A DNA stretch of 64,000 bases from Sphingosinicella sp041916975 (GCF_041916975.1 NZ_JAYRYK010000001.1:682001-746000), one strand, 5' to 3'. Positions 51,880 to 60,251 are shown, counted from the first letter of the stretch. Program-made: numbers and translations. The notes: generated from the letters alone by a model not told the origin.

Positions 51880-52521
51880 ATGGCTCAACGCATCGCGCTT
51901 CCCGCAAGCCTCGCCGCAATCGCTGCGGCGGCCTACTTCCTCGCCATGAACGCGGGGCTGCCGTTCGCGGCGCACGTCGCGCTGAAAGGCGCCTGCCTCA
52001 CGATCCTCGCCATCGCCGCCGCTACGGCCGCGCGCCGCACCGACGGCTGGCTGTTCGCGGGCGTCATGGCCTTCGGCGCGCTAGGCGACATGCTGCTCGA
52101 ATTCGACCTGATGATCGGCGCGGCGGCGTTCGCCGCAGGGCATGTGGTCGCGATCTGGCTCTACCTTCGCAACCGGCGGGCCGGACCGATGCCCATCAGC
52201 CAGCGCGGGGCGGCGCTCGCGCTGCTGCTCTCGGCCCCTTTCCTCTACCTAATCGCGGGACCGGCCGCAAACGCGGGGATCGCACTCTACAGTTTCCTGC
52301 TCGCAGCGATGGCAGCGGCCGCGTGGACGAGCCGCTTCCCGCGCTACCGGACGGGCATCGGCGCGATCCTGTTCCTCGCCTCCGACGCCTTCATCTTCGC
52401 ACGCCTTGGCGGTCGCATGGCCCCGGATCAGGCGACCCTCTTCATCTGGCCGCTCTATACGGCGGGGCAAATCCTGATTTTCGTGGGCGTTCGGCAGAAG
52501 CTGGAGGCTGAGGGGAGGTAG
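51880..52521 (+). CDS. YhhN family lysoplasmalogenase-like membrane protein
   Basis: 213-residue inner-membrane protein of the YhhN (TMEM86) family, whose characterised members cleave the vinyl-ether bond of lysoplasmalogens. It has seven to eight hydrophobic segments and the two family motifs: FGALGDMLLEFD (about 66-77) and FLASDAFIFAR (about 168-178), each with a conserved acidic residue that is probably catalytic. The final GQILIFVGVR is also typical. Substrate in this bacterium is unknown. It is divergent from the TPR gene (217 bp), and the following small gene starts 6 bases after its stop. Confidence 0.82.
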   Translation: MAQRIALPASLAAIAAAAYFLAMNAGLPFAAHVALKGACLTILAIAAATAARRTDGWLFAGVMAFGALGDMLLEFDLMIGAAAFAAGHVVAIWLYLRNRRAGPMPISQRGAALALLLSAPFLYLIAGPAANAGIALYSFLLAAMAAAAWTSRFPRYRTGIGAILFLASDAFIFARLGGRMAPDQATLFIWPLYTAGQILIFVGVRQKLEAEGR

Positions 52522-52527
52522 GACACG

Positions 52528-52761
52528 TTGCAGGAAGCGTTTAGCCGGAAGGCAGTCAGAAAGGCCGAAGTGAAGGTGGAGTTTGGGCCATGTTGCTTCT
52601 GCGCGCAGCCCATCGAGGCAACTTCTACCGATCCAGTTTCAATAACGGCCACAGCCGCCAACGATAAGTGGCAGGTCTGGTCGGCCCACGGCGACTGTTT
52701 CAAAAAATTGCTGACGAACCCGCCAGAGGCGACCGGTCTCTTTGACCCTGCCCATTTCTAG
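52528..52761 (+). CDS. Small Cys-rich hypothetical protein
   Basis: A 77-residue protein with a C-C-F-C cluster (CCFCAQPIE, about 22-30) and a second pair H-G-D-C (about 54-57), an arrangement that could bind one zinc. Between them is a polar beta-rich stretch (TDPVSITATAANDKWQVW). I know no family. The start is TTG 52528, strongly supported by AGGGGAGG about ten bases upstream. It follows the YhhN gene by 6 bases and lies 23 bases before the thioesterase gene, so it is likely to be in the same transcript. Confidence 0.65.
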   Translation: MQEAFSRKAVRKAEVKVEFGPCCFCAQPIEATSTDPVSITATAANDKWQVWSAHGDCFKKLLTNPPEATGLFDPAHF

Positions 52762-52784
52762 TTGGCTTGCGATATGAGGGCCGT

Positions 52785-53273
52785 ATGAATCCCTCGACCA
52801 ATCACGCGCCGCTCCAGCTCCGGCTTTCGCAAGAACAGGTTACGGCCTTCCTTCACGACGCCTTTCCTGCCGAGGTCCGCGCCAAGCTGGGCACGGTGGA
52901 CATGCTGTCGCTCAACCATCTGAGGATGCGGCTCGACCCCGACGAGTCTATGTTGAGGTCCGGCGGCATCGTTTCCGGGCCGACGCTGATGGGGCTGGTG
53001 GACGTCGCGGCCTACGCCATCATCGCGGCGCACCATGGACCGGAAGCCATGGCCGTGACGAACGCGCTCAACATCAACTTCCTGCGCTCCTGCAAATTTC
53101 AGACGATCTTTGCCGATGCGCGCCTTTTGAAACTGGGACGACGGCTCGCGACCGTTGATGTTCGTATATGGCAAGACAGCAAAGATGACATCATCGCACA
53201 ATCGACTGTGGGGTATGCACTGCCGCAACAGTCCACCCCATCATCTCCGAAAAATTGCCGACCAGAAAATTGA
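52785..53273 (+). CDS. PaaI-type hotdog-fold thioesterase
   Basis: 162-residue hotdog-fold protein of the PaaI/YbgC thioesterase superfamily, expected to hydrolyse an acyl-CoA. The family signature is visible in MRSGGIVSGPTLMGLVDVA-like SGGIVSGPTLMGLVDVAAYA, TNALNINFLRSCK, and GRRLATVDVRIWQDSKDD. Start ATG 52785 (MNPSTNHAPLQ) is preferred because GAGGGC is upstream; a longer frame starts at 52767. It may be co-transcribed with the YhhN and Cys-rich genes. Its C-terminus is short and polar (SSPKNCRPEN) and less biased in composition than its neighbours. Confidence 0.8.
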   Translation: MNPSTNHAPLQLRLSQEQVTAFLHDAFPAEVRAKLGTVDMLSLNHLRMRLDPDESMLRSGGIVSGPTLMGLVDVAAYAIIAAHHGPEAMAVTNALNINFLRSCKFQTIFADARLLKLGRRLATVDVRIWQDSKDDIIAQSTVGYALPQQSTPSSPKNCRPEN

Positions 53274-53294
53274 ATTACACTTCAGGTTTATCTT

Positions 53295-53633
53295 CTAACG
53301 TAGCTCATTTCTTTCCACCACTTCCCCCGTCACCCTTAGCGCCTGCACGCGAATGACGGCGGAGAGCGGCAGCGGCCCATACACATGCGGAAACAACTGC
53401 CCTCCGCGCGACGGCTCCCACTTCACGCCGTCCAACTTGATGAGATCGACTTCGGCGAGCACGAGATCATCCCGGCCCGCGAAGTGCTTGGCCGCCGTTT
53501 CTGCAACCTGATCGGGTGCGGAGAGGTGGATGTAGCCGTCGGCGAGGTCCACGGGCGCACCCGCGAATGCCCCCTCGCCTTTCAGCCTCTCCCACTCCTC
53601 GCGGGTGAGGATCTTGTAGGCGGTGGGGCTCAT
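53295..53633 (-). CDS. DUF952 domain protein
   Basis: 112-residue protein of the DUF952 family, function unknown. The family pieces are YKILTREEWERLKGEG, DGYIHLSAPDQVAETAAKHF, LVLAEVDLIKLDGVKWEPSRG and LFPHVYGPLPLSAVIRVQAL. The ASP/HIS pattern in HLSAPDQ and PHVYGPL is conserved and might form an active site. The ATG overlaps the gyrA stop in ATGA, so it is translationally coupled to gyrA. Confidence 0.82.
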   Translation of the reverse strand: MSPTAYKILTREEWERLKGEGAFAGAPVDLADGYIHLSAPDQVAETAAKHFAGRDDLVLAEVDLIKLDGVKWEPSRGGQLFPHVYGPLPLSAVIRVQALRVTGEVVERNELR

Positions 53634-56347
53634 TCCGTGGCGGGAGCGGCTTCTGCTTCCTCGGCGCCTTCGCCTTCGCCCTCGCCTTCACCTTCGTCCT
53701 CGCCGTCGGTTTCGATCTTGGCGGCGGAGACGACGTGTTCGTTGTCGGCGACGTTGAACAGGCGCACGCCGGCGCTGTTGCGGCCGATGACGCGGAGCGT
53801 ATCGAGGCCGAGGCGGATCATCTTCGCCTGATCGGTGACGAGCATGAGCTGCTCGCCGTCGTGCGCCGGGAAGCTCGCCACGACGGGGCCGTTGCGGGCG
53901 ATGTTGTCGATGTTGCCGATGCCCTGCCCGCCGCGGCCCGTGCGGCGGTATTCGTAGGCGGACGTGCGCTTGCCGTAGCCGTTCGCACAGACGGTGAGGA
54001 TGAACTCCTCGGCAGCCTTGAATTCCGCCATGCGCTCGGCGGGCAGCGTCGGCTCGTTCTCGTTGTCCTTCCACGGTGCGGCGCGGAGGTAAGCCTCGCG
54101 CTCGTCCGGGGTCGCCGCGAAGCCGCGCAGGATGGAGAGCGAGATCACCTCGTCATCGCCCTTCAGCGTCATGCCTCGCACGCCCGTAGACGTCCGGCTC
54201 TGGAACTCGCGCACGTCGGTCGCGGAGAAGCGGATCGCCTTGCCCTGCCGGGTGGCGAGCAGAACATCGTCGTCCTCCGTGAGCAGCGCGACGCCGATGA
54301 GGCGATCATCGCTGTCCTCGTCGAAACGCATGGCGATCTTGCCGTTCGAGGGCACGTTCGTGAACGCATCCATCGAGTTGCGGCGCACGGTGCCCTTCGC
54401 GGTGGCGAACATCACGTGGAGCTTGCCCCACTCCGCCTCGTCTTCCGGGAGCGGCAGCACGGTGGAGATGACTTCGCCGTCCGCCAGCGGCAGCAGGTTC
54501 GCCATCGCCCGGCCCCGCGCCTGCGGCGCGCCTTCGGGGAGCTTCCACACCTTCATGCGGTAGACCTTGCCGGCGGTGGAGAAGAACAGCACGGGCGTAT
54601 GGGTCAGCGTTACGAACAGGTTCGTGATCGCGTCCTCATCCTTCGTGTTCATGCCGGAGCGGCCCTTGCCGCCGCGCCGCTGCGCGCGGAAGCTATCGAG
54701 CGGCGTGCGCTTGATATAGCCGCCCATCGTGACGGTGACGACCATCTCCTCGCGCTCGATGAGGTCTTCATCATCGATATCGTCGAGGTAGGGCACGATT
54801 TCGGTGCGCCGGGGTGTCGCGTAGCCTTCCGAGACGGCGACGAGTTCCTCGCGCATCACGGCGTAGAGCTTCGCGCGGTCGCCGAGGATGGCGAGCAGCT
54901 CGGCGATCGAAATCGCGAGTTCCTTGAGTTCGGCGCCGATCTCGTCGCGGCCGAGCTGGGTAAGGCGGTGCAGGCGGAGGTCCAGAATGGCGCGGACCTG
55001 CGTCTCGCTCATCTTGTAGGTGTCGCCGTAGACGGCGTCTTCCACGGCCTCGACAAGCTCCAGATAGGGCCGGATCTCGCCGATCGCCCATTCGCGCGCC
55101 ATCAGGGTTTCGCGCGCTTCGGCGGGGTTGGAGCTGCCGCGGATGATGCGCACGACCTCATCGAGGTTCGACACGGCGACGACGAGGCCGAGCAGGATGT
55201 GGGCGCGGTCGCGCGCCTTGTTCAGCTCGAACTTCGAGCGGCGGGTGATCACTTCCTCGCGGAAGGTGATGAACGCCGCGATGATGTCGCGGAGGTTCAG
55301 GAGCTCCGGGCGGCCGCCGCGGATCGCCAGCATGTTGAAGGCGAAGCTCGTTTGCGCGGGAGTGAAGCGGTAGACCTGGTTCAGCACCACTTCCGGGGTT
55401 GCATCGCGCTTCAGCTCGATGACGACGCGCACGCCTTCGCGGTTCGATTCGTCGCGGATGTCCGAGACACCCTCGATGCGCTTGTCCTTCACCGCCTCGG
55501 CGATTTTCTCGACGAGGCCGGCCTTGCCGACCTGGAACGGAATTTCGGTGAGGACGATCTGGCGGCGGTCGCCGCGCCGATCCTCGATGACGCTGCGCGC
55601 GCGCATGATCACCGAGCCGCGCCCGGTGGTGTAGGCGCTGAGCAGGCCGCCCTTGCCCATCACCATCGCGCCGGTCGGGAAGTCCGGCGCCGGCACGAAC
55701 TCCATCAGCTCCTCGACCGTGATCGCCGGATTGTCGATGAACGCCACCGCCGCCGCCACGACCTCGCCGAGGTTGTGCGGCGGAATGTTGGTCGCCATGC
55801 CGACCGCGATGCCGCCCGCGCCGTTCACCAGCAGGTTTGGGAAGCGCGCCGGAAGCACCGAAGGCTCGCTTTCGGAGCCGTCGTAGTTCGGGACGAAATC
55901 GACCGTATCCTTGTCGAGATCGGTCAGCAGCTCGTCGGTGACCTTGGCGAGGCGCGATTCGGTGTAGCGCATCGCGGCGGCAGCATCCGGGTCCATCGAG
56001 CCGAAGTTGCCCTGACCGTCGATCAGCGGCACGCGCATCGACCAATCCTGCGCCATGCGGACCAAGGCGTCGTAGATCGCGCTGTCGCCGTGCGGGTGGT
56101 ATTTACCCATCACGTCGCCGACGATGCGGGCCGACTTGCGATACGGCTTGTTCGACGTGAAGCCGTTTTCGTAGGCGGTGTAGAGAATACGGCGGTGGAC
56201 GGGCTTCAAACCGTCGCGAACATCAGGCAGCGCACGCGCCACGATCACGCTCATCGCGTAATCGAGATAGCTCGTCTTCATCTCCTCGACGATGGAGATG
56301 GGGCGGATATCGGACGGCTCGGCGCCGCTGGTCTCTGGGGCGTCCAC
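53630..56347 (-). CDS. gyrA: DNA gyrase subunit A
   Basis: Breakage-reunion subunit of gyrase, which supercoils DNA with GyrB. The 905-residue protein has the N-terminal winged-helix core with catalytic tyrosine Y128 in AAAMRYTESRL. The quinolone region GKYHPHGDSAIYD (81-93) keeps the residues equal to Escherichia Ser83 (S89) and Asp87 (D93), so no classical target mutation is present. The C-terminal pinwheel has the GyrA box QRRGGKG (about 553-559). The tail is a long acidic, Gly-Glu-rich extension (EDEGEGEGEGEGAEEAE). The start is GTG 56347 with AGGA upstream. It is coupled to DUF952. Confidence 0.97.
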   Translation of the reverse strand: MDAPETSGAEPSDIRPISIVEEMKTSYLDYAMSVIVARALPDVRDGLKPVHRRILYTAYENGFTSNKPYRKSARIVGDVMGKYHPHGDSAIYDALVRMAQDWSMRVPLIDGQGNFGSMDPDAAAAMRYTESRLAKVTDELLTDLDKDTVDFVPNYDGSESEPSVLPARFPNLLVNGAGGIAVGMATNIPPHNLGEVVAAAVAFIDNPAITVEELMEFVPAPDFPTGAMVMGKGGLLSAYTTGRGSVIMRARSVIEDRRGDRRQIVLTEIPFQVGKAGLVEKIAEAVKDKRIEGVSDIRDESNREGVRVVIELKRDATPEVVLNQVYRFTPAQTSFAFNMLAIRGGRPELLNLRDIIAAFITFREEVITRRSKFELNKARDRAHILLGLVVAVSNLDEVVRIIRGSSNPAEARETLMAREWAIGEIRPYLELVEAVEDAVYGDTYKMSETQVRAILDLRLHRLTQLGRDEIGAELKELAISIAELLAILGDRAKLYAVMREELVAVSEGYATPRRTEIVPYLDDIDDEDLIEREEMVVTVTMGGYIKRTPLDSFRAQRRGGKGRSGMNTKDEDAITNLFVTLTHTPVLFFSTAGKVYRMKVWKLPEGAPQARGRAMANLLPLADGEVISTVLPLPEDEAEWGKLHVMFATAKGTVRRNSMDAFTNVPSNGKIAMRFDEDSDDRLIGVALLTEDDDVLLATRQGKAIRFSATDVREFQSRTSTGVRGMTLKGDDEVISLSILRGFAATPDEREAYLRAAPWKDNENEPTLPAERMAEFKAAEEFILTVCANGYGKRTSAYEYRRTGRGGQGIGNIDNIARNGPVVASFPAHDGEQLMLVTDQAKMIRLGLDTLRVIGRNSAGVRLFNVADNEHVVSAAKIETDGEDEGEGEGEGEGAEEAEAAPATE

Positions 56348-56441
56348 TCGGTTTCCTGTACGCTCTCGGGGATTTGTTCTTGGTATGCCGTTAGGTCTCT
56401 ACATGCGCGCGCGCGTGAAGGCCAGCGTTACGATTGGGTGA

Positions 56442-56816
56442 CTATCCGAGCTCCACGCGGGCGCGCAGCCACACCACGAGCTCTTCGAAGCGGAACGTGC
56501 CTGTTTCGTAGAGCCCGCTGATGAACCGGAAGGTTTCATCCGCTTCAGCGTTCAAATTCGCGCCGTTGATCGCGAGGAATGTATACATTGCCGCGAAAGC
56601 CGTGCGCTTGTTTCCATCGACGAAGGGATGGTTCTGCGCCATGCTTTCCCACAAGGCTGCAGCCTCCTCGATCAGATCGGCGTAATAGCCGGTCTGCGGA
56701 CGAAACAGCGCCGCTTCGAGCAAACCGGGATCGCGGAGCCCATGCGCACCGCCATACCGCTCGACCTGATCCTGATGCATCGCCAGCACATCAGCCAGCC
56801 TCAGATAATCGGTCAC
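56442..56816 (-). CDS. doc: Doc-type toxin (Fic family)
   Basis: 124-residue death-on-curing type toxin. Doc proteins phosphorylate elongation factor EF-Tu and stop translation. The active-site motif is H63-P-F-V-D-G-N-K-R71, followed by TAFAAMYTFL, with the Lys at position 70 as in Doc rather than the Gly of AMP-transferring Fic enzymes. The N-terminal DVLAMHQDQVERYGGAHGLR and GLLEAALFRPQTGYY segments match. The start overlaps the antitoxin stop in ATGA, so translation is coupled. It follows gyrA by 94 bases with no visible terminator. Confidence 0.85.
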   Translation of the reverse strand: MTDYLRLADVLAMHQDQVERYGGAHGLRDPGLLEAALFRPQTGYYADLIEEAAALWESMAQNHPFVDGNKRTAFAAMYTFLAINGANLNAEADETFRFISGLYETGTFRFEELVVWLRARVELG

Positions 56817-57043
56817 TTGGCGAGATTCTTGTAGAGCTCGGCAAAGCGGGCATGGCTACCCTGATAGGCGGCCATTACGTGCGCGCGCGGCCTGGCGCGG
56901 TTATGCTTTTCGACGAGATCGGCCAGCGCTTCATCCACGAGCGCCTGAATCTGCCGCCCTTCGCGCTGCGCAAGCTCCCTCACCTCCGAAAGGATTTCGG
57001 TGTTGACCTGCGTGGCGAATTTTTCCCGAGGGATTGTCGACAT
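56813..57043 (-). CDS. Antitoxin of the Doc pair (ribbon-helix-helix-like)
   Basis: 76-residue protein upstream of the Doc toxin gene. The N-terminal half (KFATQVNTEILSEVRELAQR, then QIQALVDEALADLVEKH) has the pattern of a ribbon-helix-helix DNA-binding fold rather than the Phd fold that accompanies phage P1 Doc. The C-terminal half (VMAAYQGSHARFAELYKNL) is the probable toxin-neutralising arm. The ATG has GGAG upstream, and the ORF ends in the 4-bp overlap with doc. A tandem repeat lies 25-45 bases upstream, which fits autoregulation. Confidence 0.75.
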   Translation of the reverse strand: MSTIPREKFATQVNTEILSEVRELAQREGRQIQALVDEALADLVEKHNRARPRAHVMAAYQGSHARFAELYKNLAK

Positions 57044-57067
57044 GATCTTTCTCCGTCAGGAAGATGT

Positions 57068-57087
57068 ATCATGACAAATCATGACAA
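57068..57087. promoter_or_regulatory. Tandem 10-bp repeat upstream of the toxin-antitoxin operon (candidate operator)
   Basis: Two perfect copies of ATCATGACAA (57068-57077 and 57078-57087) followed by a partial third ATCA, just upstream of the antitoxin ATG on the minus strand. The unit contains the palindromic core TCATGA. Tandem, evenly spaced copies are how ribbon-helix-helix antitoxins bind cooperatively. The 10-bp period equals one helical turn. Confidence 0.5.
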
Positions 57088-57088
57088 A

Positions 57089-58345
57089 TCAAGCCGACGT
57101 TGAAAGGATTGCCTCGACCTTTTCGAACTGCGCGGCACGCGTCAGCCCATCGGCCGCGCCTGCGGGAAGGTCGGGAAGCCGCCCGTTCGCGCGCTCGGCC
57201 AGCTTTTCCGAGAGCCAGCCGGCGATCGCCGCCGGATCGTTGCTGACGAGGCCGATGCCGGTGCGCCGGATGATGTCCGCCGCTTCGCCTTCCTGCTGGC
57301 CGTGGCAAAGGATAGGGCGGCGGGCGCCGACATATTCGTAGAGCTTGCCTGCGACGACGTGCTTTTCACCCTCCGTCGCGAAGCGCAGCAGCAGGAGGAT
57401 ATCCGCCGCGCGCTCGATGCGCAGCACCTCGCCGCGCCCGATGGGCGGATGCGCCTGCACCAGATGCGAGACGCCTGCGCGCTCGGCCATCGCCATCGGG
57501 ACGTGGCTGTCCTCGCCCCAGAAGTGGACGACGAGCTTTGCAGGATCGGGCTTCAGCAGCGCGAGCGCGGCGAGCAGGGGTTCCGGCGAACGGCCGCCGT
57601 TGTAGGTGGAGCCTGCGTGGACGATGGTGAGACGCTGTTCATCGAGGGCTGGCGTATCCTCCAGTCCGACGAAATCGGCCGGATCGTAGCCGTTTGCAGC
57701 ACAGATGACGGGCTTGCCGTAGCGCTTCGCGAGGATTTCGGCGCTGCCCTCTGTCACCGCCACCAATGCGGCCGCCTTCGATAGCGCGCGCCGCTCCATC
57801 CAGCGGTTCACGCGGTTCGCGACGAAGCTTTCGTTCTGGTAGATATTGTCCGCCCAGAGGTCGCGGAGTTCGGCCACGAACGGCACGCCCCACGCACGCG
57901 ATAGCCGCGCCGCGGCCATGTGGCTCGAATGCGGCGGGCCGGTCGAGAAGATCACGTCGGGCTTCCAGTCCGAAGCCTGCGCCGCCGCCACCGCTGGCTC
58001 GATCCAGGTGACATGCGGGTCGGGCAGGTAGGAAAGCTGCCAGATCAGCCGCCGCAGCCCGCCCGGCTGCGCGGCGGTTTCGACGCTGGCCTTCGCACCG
58101 GGTTTCGGCTGGTCAGCTTCCGTCATCGGTGCCGCGCGCCCGCGCCGCACATAGGGCACGGCGGTGATGCGCTCTGGCGGAATTTCGGGATCGACCGCCG
58201 CCGGAAACTGCAGATTCTGGCCGGAAAGCACGCGGACATCGTGGCCGCGATCCAGCAGGAAGCGCGCGAACTTCGGCGCGCGCACGGTCGCCGTGGGGGC
58301 GTTCGGCGGGTACAGCCCCGTGACGATCAGGATGTGGCGCGACAT
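57089..58345 (-). CDS. Glycosyltransferase family 4
   Basis: 418-residue GT-B glycosyltransferase, probably for surface polysaccharide or exopolysaccharide. The N-terminus is LIVTGLYPPNAPTATVRAPK, followed by FLLDRGHDVRVLSGQN. A mid-protein SAEILAKRYGKPVICAANGY and the C-terminal donor-binding part with VHAGSTYNGGRSPEPLLAAL and GKLYEYVGARRPILCHG-like YEYVGARRPILCH are typical of family 4. Start ATG 58345 (MSRHILIVTG) is chosen over a longer in-frame opening. It is divergent from trmFO and is not in a visible polysaccharide locus. Donor and acceptor are unknown. Confidence 0.85.
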   Translation of the reverse strand: MSRHILIVTGLYPPNAPTATVRAPKFARFLLDRGHDVRVLSGQNLQFPAAVDPEIPPERITAVPYVRRGRAAPMTEADQPKPGAKASVETAAQPGGLRRLIWQLSYLPDPHVTWIEPAVAAAQASDWKPDVIFSTGPPHSSHMAAARLSRAWGVPFVAELRDLWADNIYQNESFVANRVNRWMERRALSKAAALVAVTEGSAEILAKRYGKPVICAANGYDPADFVGLEDTPALDEQRLTIVHAGSTYNGGRSPEPLLAALALLKPDPAKLVVHFWGEDSHVPMAMAERAGVSHLVQAHPPIGRGEVLRIERAADILLLLRFATEGEKHVVAGKLYEYVGARRPILCHGQQEGEAADIIRRTGIGLVSNDPAAIAGWLSEKLAERANGRLPDLPAGAADGLTRAAQFEKVEAILSTSA

Positions 58346-58422
58346 TCGGCAAGGCTCATCGCAAAGACCGCGTGGCCATGCAACACTGGACGCAGGCAGC
58401 CCTTCCCCATATCTCCGCGCGC

Positions 58423-59751
58423 ATGAAGACACATGTTCACGTCATCGGCGGCGGCCTCGCAGGTTCGGAAGCCGCATGGCAGCTCGCGCGCGCAGGCGTT
58501 CCTGTCGTTTTGCACGAAATGCGGCCCGTGCAGGGGACGGACGCGCATCATACCGACGGGCTTGCCGAACTCGTCTGCTCGAACAGCTTCCGCTCCGACG
58601 ATCCGAATGCCAGCGCCGTCGGCGTGCTCCACGAGGAGATGCGGCGGCTCGGCTCGCTGATCCTCGGCTGCGGAGACGCGGCGCGGGTGCCCGCGGGCTC
58701 GGCACTTGCCGTGGACCGCGACGACTTCTCGGCGCGCGTCACCGCCGCCATCGAAGCCGAGCCGCTGATCGAAATCCGCCGCGAACGCGTGGACGGCCTG
58801 CCGCCATCCGAATGGAGCCAGACGATCATCGCGACCGGGCCGCTGACCGCCGCCCCGCTCGCAGAAGCCATTCGCGCGCAGACGGGCGAAGACGCCCTCG
58901 CCTTCTTCGACGCAATCGCGCCGATCGTCCACCGCGACAGCATCGACATGGAAACCGCATGGTTCCAGTCCCGCTACGACAAGGGCGACGGCAAGGATTA
59001 CATCAATTGCCCGATGGACGAGACGCAGTACGGCGCCTTCATCGACGCGCTGATGACCGGCGAGAAGACCGTGTTCAAGGAATGGGAGGCGAACACCCCC
59101 TATTTCGAAGGCTGTATGCCCATCGAGGTGATGGCAGAGCGCGGCCCCCAAACGCTGCGTTTCGGGCCGATGAAGCCGGTCGGCCTCACCAACCCGCGCA
59201 CGGGAAAGAAGGCTTACGCCGTCGTCCAGCTCCGCCAGGACAACGCTTCCGCCACGCTCTGGAACATGGTCGGCTTCCAGACGAAGCTGCGCCATGCCGA
59301 GCAGGTGCGTATCTTCCGCTCGATACCGGGGTTGGAGAACGCCGAATTCGCGCGGCTGGGCGGGCTGCACCGCAACACGTTCATCAAATCACCCGTGCTG
59401 CTCGACGGCAGCCTGCGCCTGAAATCCGATCCGCGCATCCGCTTCGCCGGGCAGATCACCGGCTGCGAAGGCTATATCGAAAGTGCCGCGGTCGGCCTGA
59501 TGGCAGGGCGCTTCGCGGCAGCCGACGCACACGGCACCGCGCCGGATCTGCCGCCGCGCACCACAGCGCTCGGCGCGCTGCTTGCGCACATCACGGGCGA
59601 GGCGGTGGCGGAAACCTACCAGCCGATGAATGTGAACTTCGGCCTGTTCCCGCCGTTCGACGCGCGTGTTCCCAAGAAATCGCGCAAAGCGGCCTATGCG
59701 GAGCGGGCGCTTGCCGATCTCGACGGATGGATCGCGGCCAAAGCGGTTTAG
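58423..59751 (+). CDS. trmFO: tRNA (uracil-54-C5)-methyltransferase TrmFO (FAD/folate-dependent)
   Basis: Makes ribothymidine at tRNA position 54 with methylene-tetrahydrofolate as one-carbon donor and FADH2 as reductant, instead of the SAM-dependent TrmA. The 442-residue protein has the FAD-binding VIGGGLAGSEAAWQLARA (6-23), LHEMRPVQGTDAHHTDGLAE, ELVCSNSFRSDD, and YINCPMDETQYGAFI. The GxGxxG-type dinucleotide motif and folate-side conserved Cys in VCSNS are present. Start ATG 58423 is set by the FAD motif. Its stop overlaps the opposing EF-hand gene by 4 bp. Confidence 0.94.
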   Translation: MKTHVHVIGGGLAGSEAAWQLARAGVPVVLHEMRPVQGTDAHHTDGLAELVCSNSFRSDDPNASAVGVLHEEMRRLGSLILGCGDAARVPAGSALAVDRDDFSARVTAAIEAEPLIEIRRERVDGLPPSEWSQTIIATGPLTAAPLAEAIRAQTGEDALAFFDAIAPIVHRDSIDMETAWFQSRYDKGDGKDYINCPMDETQYGAFIDALMTGEKTVFKEWEANTPYFEGCMPIEVMAERGPQTLRFGPMKPVGLTNPRTGKKAYAVVQLRQDNASATLWNMVGFQTKLRHAEQVRIFRSIPGLENAEFARLGGLHRNTFIKSPVLLDGSLRLKSDPRIRFAGQITGCEGYIESAAVGLMAGRFAAADAHGTAPDLPPRTTALGALLAHITGEAVAETYQPMNVNFGLFPPFDARVPKKSRKAAYAERALADLDGWIAAKAV

Positions 59752-60194
59752 TCAGCGCAGCCGCATTCGGCTTTCGATTTCGCGGCAGCGCGCACCGTCC
59801 GCGTCTTTTCGAACTCGGCGGCAACGAGTTCGCCGGACCTGTCGGCATCGGCATCATCGAAGCGCGCATTCTGCTTCACGGCGTATTCCGTGAAGCTGAG
59901 GACACCGTTGCCGTCCGTATCGAACCTGTCGAACGATTGCCGGCGCGAACGCAGATACTCATCGCGGCTGACGCTGGCGTTGCGGTCGCGGTCGTAGCGG
60001 CGGAAACGCTTCTCCTCCCGCGTCGCCTCGCTCGCCTGCGGCGGCTCGGGAAGCGGCGCGGCGGCGGCAACGGCTGGAGGCGGCTCGGGAAGCGGCGGGG
60101 TTGTCGGCTCGTCGTCCCCGCTCACCACAAACGCGGCCGCCACAAGCAATGTCACCGCAATCCCGCCGACCGCCCAGCGCCAAACCATCGTCAT
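59748..60194 (-). CDS. EF-hand domain protein, membrane anchored
   Basis: 148-residue protein with an N-terminal membrane helix or signal (WAVGGIAVTLLVAAAFVV), a Pro/Glu linker (DDEPTTPPLPEPPPAV) and three EF-hand loops: DRDRNASVSRDE, DTDGNGVLSFTE and DADRSGELVAAE. It ends with KAECGCAD. The loops match calcium-binding geometry (D-x-D/N-x-x-x-x-x-E). It probably binds calcium in the periplasm; partner unknown. Its stop overlaps trmFO by 4 bp, and it is transcribed opposite to it. Confidence 0.75.
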   Translation of the reverse strand: MTMVWRWAVGGIAVTLLVAAAFVVSGDDEPTTPPLPEPPPAVAAAAPLPEPPQASEATREEKRFRRYDRDRNASVSRDEYLRSRRQSFDRFDTDGNGVLSFTEYAVKQNARFDDADADRSGELVAAEFEKTRTVRAAAKSKAECGCAD

Positions 60195-60251
60195 CCCTGC
60201 CCCCTCGACGCGACTCGAAGCGCGAAGCCTAACGGGTTCGTTTCGGCGCTG

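Noticed and set aside
53735..56521. A 928-residue open frame on the plus strand, opposite gyrA.
   Set aside because: Its codons are the complement of gyrA in a G+C-rich genome; the product is Arg/His/Asp-rich with no domain, and gyrA is certain.
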